From assembly GCA_002686445.1 (NCBI GenBank), contig NZCO01000020.1:1-10476 (forward strand): DNA of 10,476 nt, in the 5' to 3' direction. Under the pieces are notes generated by a model. The model did no database searches. It was not told where the DNA came from and worked only from the letters and a program-made list of their open reading frames with translations. Position numbers and translations under genes: made by a program. The DNA is from a bacterium. GTDB taxonomy: Bacteria > Patescibacteriota > Andersenbacteria > UBA10190. This document shows, piece after piece, positions 5,825 to 10,476 of this stretch. Within the stretch, counting starts at the first letter, position 1. Every line of letters starts with the position of its first letter.

Positions 5825-6166
5825 ATGATCCCGCCAACGACAGTTCTCGTCGACGAAAATGGCATGCCCACGATCGACATCACCGCTCTGTGCACGAACC
5901 TTACGAGTGCGGCACGCGTAGTGATTACGGTTTCGGATGTGACTATCTTGGGTCAGCCCGATCGCCAGGCTCACGTAGTGTGGTTGGAAGATGATGGCAG
6001 TATTGCTGAAATCGTCTCTTCAACCACATCTGACCTGACCAACCCGACAGATTTCATGGCCTGCTGTCTCAGCGAAATGCTGGGGTGTAGCATCTATGGA
6101 GGACCCTGGTTGATCGCCCGCCTGGTTGAATGTGCTGTCCTGATTCACGACGAGCAAGGAGTGTGA
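5825..6166 (+). CDS. Unrecognised 113-residue cysteine-containing protein
   Basis: I do not recognise this family. ATG 5825 is chosen because GGAG lies 6 nt upstream (GGAGAAGGCT) and the earlier in-frame ATG at 5783 lies in the leader hairpin. The protein is small, acidic and without a signal peptide or clear membrane helix. Residues 1-65 look beta-rich (TTVLVDENG, ARVVITVSDVTILG, AHVVWLEDDGSIAEIV). Residues 75-108 are more hydrophobic with Cys80, Cys81, Cys88 and Cys103; Cys23 is also present. The cysteines could bind a metal or form disulfides, but their spacing fits no motif I know. Like the gene at 3100 it is monocistronic, with a strong promoter, a leader, a Shine-Dalgarno site and a strong terminator. 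I see no convincing sequence similarity between the two. Confidence 0.7.
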   Translation: MIPPTTVLVDENGMPTIDITALCTNLTSAARVVITVSDVTILGQPDRQAHVVWLEDDGSIAEIVSSTTSDLTNPTDFMACCLSEMLGCSIYGGPWLIARLVECAVLIHDEQGV

Positions 6167-6187
6167 TGGGATATCTTACCCGAAGTC

Positions 6188-6232
6188 AGCCATCGTCCTC
6201 GCAATCTTGTAAGTAAACGAAGGAGGATGGCT
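6188..6232 (+). repeat. Hairpin in the 3' region of the gene at 5825
   Basis: AGCCA (6188-6192) and TCCTC (6196-6200), with a 3-nt bulge between them, pair with GAGGA (6223-6227) and TGGCT (6228-6232) across a 22-nt loop. It sits between the stop codon and the true terminator and has no T tract of its own. Confidence 0.5.
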
Positions 6233-6252
6233 TCGCGTTGGAACTTTACACA

Positions 6253-6290
6253 GCCCCACTAGTGACGCATGTCGCTGTGGGGTTTTTTCT
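6253..6290 (+). terminator. Intrinsic terminator of the gene at 5825
   Basis: CCCCAC (6254-6259) pairs with GTGGGG (6277-6282), and GTGAC (6262-6266) with GTCGC (6271-6275) including one G-U pair, followed by six T residues at 6283-6288. This is one of the strongest terminators in the window. Confidence 0.92.
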
Positions 6291-6331
6291 ATATTAAAGA
6301 GGCCACATTTATCAATGAGAGTTACGATATA

Positions 6332-6348
6332 TCCCGCCACCGGCGGGA
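6332..6348. repeat. Short GC-rich palindrome upstream of the CAP-protein promoter
   Basis: TCCCGCC (6332-6338) and GGCGGGA (6342-6348) form a perfect 7-bp stem with a 3-nt loop. Its CCGCC/GGCGG core recurs in hairpin H2 at 1740-1755. No T tract follows, so it is not a typical terminator. Confidence 0.6.
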
Positions 6349-6354
6349 CCCAGC

Positions 6355-6382
6355 CTGACGGCGGGGCCAAATAAGATATACT
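6355..6382 (+). promoter_or_regulatory. Promoter of the CAP-domain gene, leaderless type
   Basis: TATACT (6377-6382) lies exactly 7 nt before ATG 6390, with a partial -35 (CTGACG, 6355-6360) 16 nt upstream. There is no room for a Shine-Dalgarno site in the transcript. Confidence 0.55.
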
Positions 6383-6389
6383 AATTTAC

Positions 6390-7841
6390 ATGAGCATTCT
6401 TACCCGCTGCACCAACGGCGTGTGTGTTTGTGTGTTGCCTATGGAGGGCAATGACTTTAGGCCCTGGGCACTGCGACACCGTGCGTTGGCCTTTGTGTCG
6501 ACGCTGCTGATTATTGCCAAGGTGCTCACTATTTCCGTAGTGGCGCTCACTCCAGCCACCGCTGAGCTCTCAACTATAACGGCGGCGCGGATTACTCAAC
6601 TAACCAACACCGAGCGCGTCAACGTCGGCTTAAATGCACTGACCACCAACAATAAACTGAGCGACGCGGCGGCGGCCAAGGCACAGGACATGCTAGACAA
6701 CGACTACTTCGCGCACATCTCCCCGGCTGGCGTCACACCCTGGTTCTGGATGAGCAAGGAGGGCTATGCGTATCAGGTCGCCGGTGAAAACCTCGCTATT
6801 GATTTCATTGAGGCCGAAGCCGTGGTGGCAGCCTGGATAGCGAGTCCTAGCCACAAGGACAACCTGCTCCACACCGCCTATACCGAAACGGGCATCGCCG
6901 TAGCTACGGGCGAGTTTCAGGGCGGCACCTCAACGATTGTGGTCCACATGTTTGGCTTACCCACGGTTGGCAGTAGTACGCCAGCCCCGACTGCCGCCAC
7001 GCCAACACCCACGCCAGTGCCGGCGGTAGTTACGACACCAGCCGCCACGCCAACACCTACGCCGGTGCCAGTAACGACAGCAACGCCAGTGCCGGTGCCG
7101 GCAGACACCACCGCACCACGCACTCCCCGAATTGCACGTGGTGATGGTGGTGCCGTGGTTCAGTCAACAGTCTTGTTAGGCATATCCGGGGAGCCAGGGT
7201 CGGTGATTCATCTGCTCATCAACAATCAGGAGCGAATATTAGTAAGCTTGCCGGCGTCCGGCGAGACAACGCAGCTGGTAGATGTATCGGGAGTCAACGA
7301 CGGCATCATCACTGTGCGCGCCTACGCCACCGACGCGGCAAATAATATTAGCGCGACCAGCAGTCCACTTTCAGTGACCAAAGATTCGACGCCACCGCTC
7401 TTAGCCACCAGCGGGATCTATGCCCTGCTCTCACCACAGTCAGACAACCCACAGTTAGCACTCTATGTGGGGAGCGGCGACACCCAATCCGTGCAGGTGC
7501 AGTATGGTGATGATCAACCACAGACGTTTACCGCGGAGCGACCAGTGCTGCTTGATCCGCTGGTCGCAGCGACCGTCGTCTTGAATGACCACGCTGGCAA
7601 TGCGAGCCCCTCCTACATACTTAGCCTCGCGCCCAACTATCAACACGAGGCTGATACGAGTTTCACCCGACCGCCCGGTCGCTTTAGCCAAGGCACCCGA
7701 ATTGCCACCGCGGCAGTGTTTGTCATCGTGCTGTTCCTGCTGGCTCTGGCCATCATTATTCGCTTCAGCGTGCAGCGACCGGCGCTCATTACGCACGCTT
7801 CACTCGTCTTGCTTTTGGCGGTGGTCTTAATCTTGTGGTAG
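6390..7841 (+). CDS. CAP/SCP-domain surface protein with Pro/Thr linker, Ig-like domain and C-terminal membrane helices
   Basis: A 483-residue envelope protein. A cytoplasmic N-terminus with three cysteines (Cys7, 12, 14) leads to a membrane or signal-anchor helix (about 33-55). The CAP (SCP/PR1, YkwD-like) domain covers about 62-192, with His109 (YFAHISP), Glu133 (AGENLA) and His155 (SPSHKDNLL) as the conserved cavity residues, and ends VVHMFG. A Pro/Thr-rich linker (about 197-243, PTPTPVP repeats) follows. Next is an immunoglobulin-like beta domain (about 243-335, ending in AYATDAANNISAT), then a second beta-rich stretch (about 340-412). Two hydrophobic helices (about 438-458 and 466-482) end the protein with no LPXTG motif or charged tail. 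CAP proteins of bacteria are mostly of unknown activity. The -10 seven bases upstream supports ATG 6390 over the internal Met18. No terminator is clear after the stop. Confidence 0.88.
   Translation: MSILTRCTNGVCVCVLPMEGNDFRPWALRHRALAFVSTLLIIAKVLTISVVALTPATAELSTITAARITQLTNTERVNVGLNALTTNNKLSDAAAAKAQDMLDNDYFAHISPAGVTPWFWMSKEGYAYQVAGENLAIDFIEAEAVVAAWIASPSHKDNLLHTAYTETGIAVATGEFQGGTSTIVVHMFGLPTVGSSTPAPTAATPTPTPVPAVVTTPAATPTPTPVPVTTATPVPVPADTTAPRTPRIARGDGGAVVQSTVLLGISGEPGSVIHLLINNQERILVSLPASGETTQLVDVSGVNDGIITVRAYATDAANNISATSSPLSVTKDSTPPLLATSGIYALLSPQSDNPQLALYVGSGDTQSVQVQYGDDQPQTFTAERPVLLDPLVAATVVLNDHAGNASPSYILSLAPNYQHEADTSFTRPPGRFSQGTRIATAAVFVIVLFLLALAIIIRFSVQRPALITHASLVLLLAVVLILW
6993..7069 (+). 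repeat. Imperfect tandem repeat coding the Pro/Thr linker
   Basis: Two 29-nt copies (6993-7021 and 7041-7069) start 48 bases apart and differ at two positions. Both encode an ATPTPTPVP segment in frame. It is an ordinary low-complexity protein linker that has probably grown by duplication. Confidence 0.8.
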
Positions 7842-7850
7842 CAGCACCAG

Positions 7851-7880
7851 TTGAGCCTTTTTGTAACGTTAGGGTACAAT
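7851..7880 (+). promoter_or_regulatory. Promoter of the histone-fold gene
   Basis: TTGAGC (7851-7856), an 18-nt spacer and TACAAT (7875-7880). The predicted transcript starts near 7887 and has a leader of about 45 nt. Near its 5' end ATGTG (7890-7894) and CACAT (7900-7904) can form a small hairpin with a GAAAA loop. Confidence 0.6.
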
Positions 7881-7916
7881 TGCAGCCAGATGTGGAAAAC
7901 ACATATGCAAATCTGC

Positions 7917-7926
7917 AAAGGAGGTG
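7917..7926 (+). promoter_or_regulatory. Near-perfect Shine-Dalgarno site for the histone-fold gene
   Basis: AAAGGAGGTG is complementary to the 16S anti-Shine-Dalgarno end. Its GGAGG core is 8 nt before ATG 7933. It fixes the start at 7933 rather than the in-frame GTG at 7924, which lies inside the site. It is the strongest such site in the window. Confidence 0.9.
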
Positions 7927-7932
7927 TCAGCT

Positions 7933-8115
7933 ATGAGTGATGGTGATATTTTAGTTGTTGCGAGCAAGGTTCGCGGTTACCTAAAGGAAAAGGGTGTCAA
8001 AATGTCTGGTGACTTAGTTGGCGCCTTGAATGATCAGGTAAAACGACTCTTAGACGCTGCTGCTAGCCGAACGCAAGCAAACAAGCGATCTACGGTTAAG
8101 CCGCAAGACGTCTAA
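7933..8115 (+). CDS. Small bacterial histone-fold protein
   Basis: A 60-residue basic protein starting MSDGDILVVASKVRGYL. The pattern is that of a minimal histone fold. Helix 1 (about 5-20) and a short loop (VKMSGD) lead into the long helix 2 (about 25-50, SGDLVGALNDQVKRLLDAAASRTQAN). Loop 2 is KRSTV, and a very short helix 3 follows (KPQDV). The Arg52 to Asp59 pair and the RSTVKPQD ending match the conserved Arg-Thr/Asp end of histone folds. The protein resembles the single-fold bacterial histones of the Bdellovibrio Bd0055 type and DUF1931-like proteins, recalled from knowledge and not searched. Such proteins dimerise and bind DNA. Here the gene has its own promoter, the strongest Shine-Dalgarno site and a strong terminator, suggesting an abundant chromatin protein. 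A DNA-binding role is inferred. Confidence 0.82.
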   Translation: MSDGDILVVASKVRGYLKEKGVKMSGDLVGALNDQVKRLLDAAASRTQANKRSTVKPQDV

Positions 8116-8139
8116 AGGACGGATTGAACTAGTATAAAT

Positions 8140-8175
8140 GCGAAAAGACCGCTTTCGAGCGGTTTTTCGCTATTT
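8140..8175 (+). terminator. Intrinsic terminator of the histone-fold gene
   Basis: ACCGCT (8148-8153) and AGCGGT (8158-8163) pair over a TTCG tetraloop. The stem is extended by GCGAAAA and TTTTCGC flanks, with the T run inside the right arm. It is close to symmetric, so it might also work on the minus strand. Confidence 0.92.
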
Positions 8176-8218
8176 AAGGCCGTTTTACAGTCTACAGAGT
8201 GGTAAACCCCCAGCGACA

Positions 8219-8247
8219 TTGACAATTCGCTTAAATTAGCCTATATT
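8219..8247 (+). promoter_or_regulatory. Near-consensus promoter of the sortase gene
   Basis: TTGACA (8219-8224), a 17-nt spacer and TATATT (8242-8247): eleven of twelve consensus bases. The -10 ends 11 nt before ATG 8259, so the leader would be only about 4-5 nt, without a Shine-Dalgarno site. Confidence 0.82.
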
Positions 8248-8258
8248 AGTGAGTTGCT

Positions 8259-9086
8259 ATGACCACACATGAGCACGAGACCGATATTCACATGATCCCA
8301 CCCAACGTGCCATTCATCACGGCGCGGGTCTTTGCTGGTCAAAATCCAGAATGGGATCTAGTGGCGCCGATTGATGACAGTCAAACTAACCAAGCACGGA
8401 AGCTTTTTATTACTACTTTTGTCTCAAGTATTCTCATCCTCGCAGGCGTCTCTCTGCTCGCCGCCATGGTGTTTCCCGTGTTGGTGGAGTTAGCCCCCTT
8501 TGGTGAGGACTACCAACCAATGCTGCCCATCGCCGAGGCGCGCGAAGCGACCTTTTTATCATTCGCTGCCGACCCCGCTAAAGAACTCTATCCCCCACTC
8601 GGTGTCATCGATGGCGAACTTGGTGGAGACGCCATTCGCATTCCGGCACTGGACATCAACGTTCCGTTGGTCATGAGTGCCTCACTCAACGACGACGATG
8701 TATTGGAGACACTTAATACTGGTGCGGCCTTGTATCCCAACGGTGTGCTGCCCGGCGGACTTGGTAACACATTTATCTCTGCGCACTCAACGGGCGAGCC
8801 TTGGAAAGGTAAGTTTCGCTTCGCGTTCCTGCGCATCAACGAACTGCAGCTAGGCAACCTCATGCATATTGATTATCGTGGCTCGCGCTACACTTATCGT
8901 ATGACGAACAAAGACGTCGTAACTCCCACCCCTGAGTTTCGCGTTATTTCGAACCGACCAGTGCCGACTGTAACCCTGATGGCCTGCTGGCCGCTGTGGA
9001 CCACTAGTAAGCGCATGCTCATCACCGCTGAGCTGACGAACGTTACAAAGCTCACCCCGGAACCAACTTTCACCACGTCGATCTAG
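8259..9086 (+). CDS. Sortase (cysteine transpeptidase), class undetermined
   Basis: A 275-residue type II membrane protein. A cytoplasmic N-terminus of about 48 residues precedes one transmembrane helix (about 49-75), a linker (76-122) and the sortase beta barrel (about 123-262). The catalytic triad is visible: His176 in TFISAHST, Cys243 in VTLMACWPLW, and Arg252 in SKRMLITAEL. The barrel starts AIRIPALDINVPLV, the usual first strands. Sortases join secreted proteins with a C-terminal sorting motif to the envelope or to each other. The TLMACWP site departs from the common TLxTC. The cytoplasmic N-terminus is longer than usual. No LPXTG-type substrate is encoded in the window; the nearby CAP protein ends in membrane helices instead. 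The gene has its own near-consensus promoter and seems monocistronic. Confidence 0.92.
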   Translation: MTTHEHETDIHMIPPNVPFITARVFAGQNPEWDLVAPIDDSQTNQARKLFITTFVSSILILAGVSLLAAMVFPVLVELAPFGEDYQPMLPIAEAREATFLSFAADPAKELYPPLGVIDGELGGDAIRIPALDINVPLVMSASLNDDDVLETLNTGAALYPNGVLPGGLGNTFISAHSTGEPWKGKFRFAFLRINELQLGNLMHIDYRGSRYTYRMTNKDVVTPTPEFRVISNRPVPTVTLMACWPLWTTSKRMLITAELTNVTKLTPEPTFTTSI

Positions 9087-9090
9087 CTTT

Positions 9091-9109
9091 AGCGAGACCC
9101 GGTCTCGCT
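9091..9109. repeat. Perfect palindrome after the sortase gene
   Basis: AGCGAGACC and GGTCTCGCT are exact complements separated by a single C, starting 4 bases after the stop. There is no T tract on the plus strand, so this is a hairpin or protein-binding palindrome rather than a canonical terminator. Confidence 0.7.
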
Positions 9110-9166
9110 TACCCAGCGCACGACCCCCAAAAGATAATTGTCATAGCGCTGACTACGCCCACAGCG

Positions 9167-9172
9167 TATGAT
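9167..9172 (+). promoter_or_regulatory. Likely -10 element of the gluconokinase-like gene
   Basis: TATGAT lies 6 nt before ATG 9179, the same spacing seen at other putative leaderless starts in this window. No good -35 is found at 16-18 nt. Confidence 0.4.
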
Positions 9173-9178
9173 TTTGTT

Positions 9179-9733
9179 ATGCAAGATCCCGCCCCTAACA
9201 TCATTATTATGATGGGAGTAATGAGCGCCGGTAAAACGTATGTTGGTGAGCGCTTAGCTCGCTACCTGAGTTATGGATTCTATGAATGTGACGAAGCGCA
9301 CTCCCCGGCCAACGTCGCCAAAATGCGAGCTGGTATTCCGTTGAATGATGCCGACCGCAAACCATGGTTAGCCACTATGGCCCATAAGATTCGCGAGTGG
9401 GATGCCAATGATGCTAGCGTCGTGATGACCTGCCCGGCGCATAAGAAGACCTACCGCGATACCCTTCGCGTCGCTCACGTTCAATTTGTGTACCTAAACC
9501 CGCCGCGGATCACCCTCGATAAGTTTGTGGCCAGCCGCACGCACAAATACATGAATCCCAAATTACTCGACAGTCAACTAGCGATCATGGAAACCCCGGA
9601 CGAAGACGAGAATATTATCACTGTCATTAATGATCGCCCCGTGAATGCCATTATCAGTGAAATAGTCCAGAAATTAGCCAATCGATACGTTCTCACGTGC
9701 CCCCTGCCCCAGGAAGTCACCGTCGCTTCTTAG
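9179..9733 (+). CDS. Gluconokinase-like P-loop kinase
   Basis: A 184-residue soluble kinase of the GntK/shikimate kinase fold, expected to phosphorylate gluconate to 6-phosphogluconate with ATP. Walker A is GVMSAGKT (13-20), a variant of GVSGSGKS/T. The family block at 41-64 is well kept (His41, AN at 44-45, KMRAGIPLNDADR, then PWL). SVVMTCPAHKKTYRDTLR (80-97) replaces the usual SCSALKxxYRDxLR, and the lid region reads SRTHKYMNPKLLDSQLAIMETP (119-140), close to RxxHFMPxxLLxSQLxxLE. Helix KMRAGIPLND and the LLDSQL segment are typical. ECD at 36-38 stands where DGD is usual, and HKYM where HFM is usual, so the acceptor could be something other than gluconate. It is preceded by a -10-like TATGAT and is convergent with murB; no terminator is evident between them. 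Confidence 0.8.
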   Translation: MQDPAPNIIIMMGVMSAGKTYVGERLARYLSYGFYECDEAHSPANVAKMRAGIPLNDADRKPWLATMAHKIREWDANDASVVMTCPAHKKTYRDTLRVAHVQFVYLNPPRITLDKFVASRTHKYMNPKLLDSQLAIMETPDEDENIITVINDRPVNAIISEIVQKLANRYVLTCPLPQEVTVAS

Positions 9734-9753
9734 CTAGTAGCGACCGCGCTTAA

Positions 9754-10476
9754 CTAGGAGGTGTCGGGCATCACAAGAACCGGCTCGCGGACTAGTTCGA
9801 CATCAAACTGATCTAATACTTCCTGAATTATCTCCTGGGCCAGGGCTAGTAGTTGTTGCGTCGTCCCGTCGTGATTCACCAGAGCGAGCGGATGATTCTC
9901 AGAAATACCTACTCCCCCACGCCGCTCGCCTTTCTTAAACCCTGCCTGTTCTATCAGCCAGGCAGCCGGAACCTTAACGTCTACACCGGAAGCAAAGTTT
10001 GGTACTGGTTCGGCTATGCCCTGCGCCTGCACACGTTTTACTAACGCGTCATACTGCGCCATGCCCAGCACTGGATTTACGAAAAACGAACCGCAAGAAC
10101 GCGAGTTCGGGTCCTTAGGATCCACAACCATTGATTTACTGCGCCGCAGGGCGAGCGTGGCCTCTCGTACCTTCTTCAATCCACTGGTCCCACTTTCTAT
10201 GTCCTCATCGCCTAGTTTCTCGGCCAACTGCGGATAGCCCACCGTCGGTGACCCTGCTGGATCAAGCCGGTACGTAACCTTGGTAATTATGTATTTGCCC
10301 TCGTCCTTATACTTGAAGCGACTGCTGCGATAGTCAAAGTCGCACTCCTGGTTCGTAAATGAGACCACTTTGCCAGTCGACCGCTCTAAGGCTTCAACCT
10401 TAGTGATGACTTCAGACACCTGCTGGCCATACGCGCCCACATTCTGCATCGGGGTAGCGCCTACTAAGCCCGGTAT
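9754..10476 (-). CDS. murB: UDP-N-acetylenolpyruvoylglucosamine reductase MurB (partial, N-terminus beyond right edge)
   Basis: The C-terminal 240 residues of MurB, the flavoprotein that reduces UDP-GlcNAc-enolpyruvate to UDP-MurNAc in peptidoglycan precursor synthesis. The frame is open to the right edge. The visible start, IPGLVGATPMQNVGAYG, is the end of the FAD-binding domain, so the internal ATG at 10449 is not the start. Counting from that ATG, YRSSRF (40-45) has the substrate-binding Arg41. CGSFFVNP (119-126) carries the catalytic Ser121, and LVREPVLV near the end carries the probable catalytic Glu222. The YRSSRF insertion pattern and the AAWLIEQAGFKKGERRGGVGIS region indicate a type I (E. 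coli-like) MurB. The stop is 20 nt from the convergent kinase gene. Upstream context is not visible. Confidence 0.96.
   Translation of the reverse strand: MPGLVGATPMQNVGAYGQQVSEVITKVEALERSTGKVVSFTNQECDFDYRSSRFKYKDEGKYIITKVTYRLDPAGSPTVGYPQLAEKLGDEDIESGTSGLKKVREATLALRRSKSMVVDPKDPNSRSCGSFFVNPVLGMAQYDALVKRVQAQGIAEPVPNFASGVDVKVPAAWLIEQAGFKKGERRGGVGISENHPLALVNHDGTTQQLLALAQEIIQEVLDQFDVELVREPVLVMPDTS

Noticed and set aside
6176..6370. Minus-strand 64-codon open frame in the 6167-6389 gap
   Set aside because: It runs through the intrinsic terminator at 6253-6290 and has no ribosome binding site or recognisable protein pattern.
6993..7069. Direct repeats considered as a CRISPR-like array
   Set aside because: There are only two copies, in frame within a coding sequence and encoding a PTPTPVP linker; no spacers or cas genes.
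6917..7123. Minus-strand 68-codon Gly/Val-repeat open frame
   Set aside because: It is the mirror of the Pro/Thr linker repeats of the CAP-domain gene.
7455..7918. Open frames on both strands overlapping the 3' half of the CAP-domain gene
   Set aside because: They are shadows of the continuous CAP-protein frame, whose beta domain and membrane helices are coherent to the stop at 7841.
9853..10237. Plus-strand open frames antisense to murB
   Set aside because: MurB motifs on the minus strand run unbroken through this region.

Overview
The window reads as a chromosomal segment of a bacterium with about 50% GC, most likely from the Candidate Phyla Radiation (Patescibacteria). This is inferred from gene content: a membrane-anchored Clp-type ATPase paired with a small multi-pass membrane protein, a CAP-domain surface protein, a sortase, MltG and MurB, many genes without a Shine-Dalgarno site, and very compact promoters. 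UGA ends several genes and no in-frame UGA is needed, so the recoded-UGA lineages are unlikely. No phylogeny could be run.

Layout. Minus strand, positions 1-2868: rplJ (L10) and rplL (L12), preceded by a leader with an intrinsic terminator-like attenuator and followed by an array of four nested hairpins. Then come a small membrane protein and a Clp-like AAA+ ATPase that overlap by ATGA. The ATPase runs off the left edge, and its visible first AAA+ module has lost both Walker signatures. Plus strand, 3028-3598: a single unrecognised gene with a perfect TTGACA-17-TATAAT promoter and its own terminator. Minus strand, 3597-5690: a probable two-gene operon of mannose-1-phosphate guanylyltransferase and mltG. 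Plus strand, 5725-6290: a second unrecognised single gene with a strong promoter, a 5' hairpin and a strong terminator. Plus strand, 6377-9733: a CAP/SCP-domain surface protein with a Pro/Thr linker, a 60-residue histone-fold protein with the best ribosome binding site of the window, a class-undetermined sortase and a gluconokinase-like P-loop kinase. Minus strand, 9754 to the right edge: the C-terminal part of MurB.

Most of the metabolic and surface genes fit a cell-envelope theme: MurB makes the peptidoglycan precursor, MltG ends glycan strands, GDP-mannose feeds surface glycans, and the sortase and CAP protein act outside the membrane. Two expression styles are visible. Several genes have a -10 hexamer 6-16 nt before the ATG and no Shine-Dalgarno site, which suggests leaderless or near-leaderless mRNAs. 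The two unknown single genes and the histone gene instead have true leaders with Shine-Dalgarno sites. The observations most worth following are the histone-fold protein, the catalytically degenerate Clp module, the hairpin array after rplL, and the leaderless promoter architecture.
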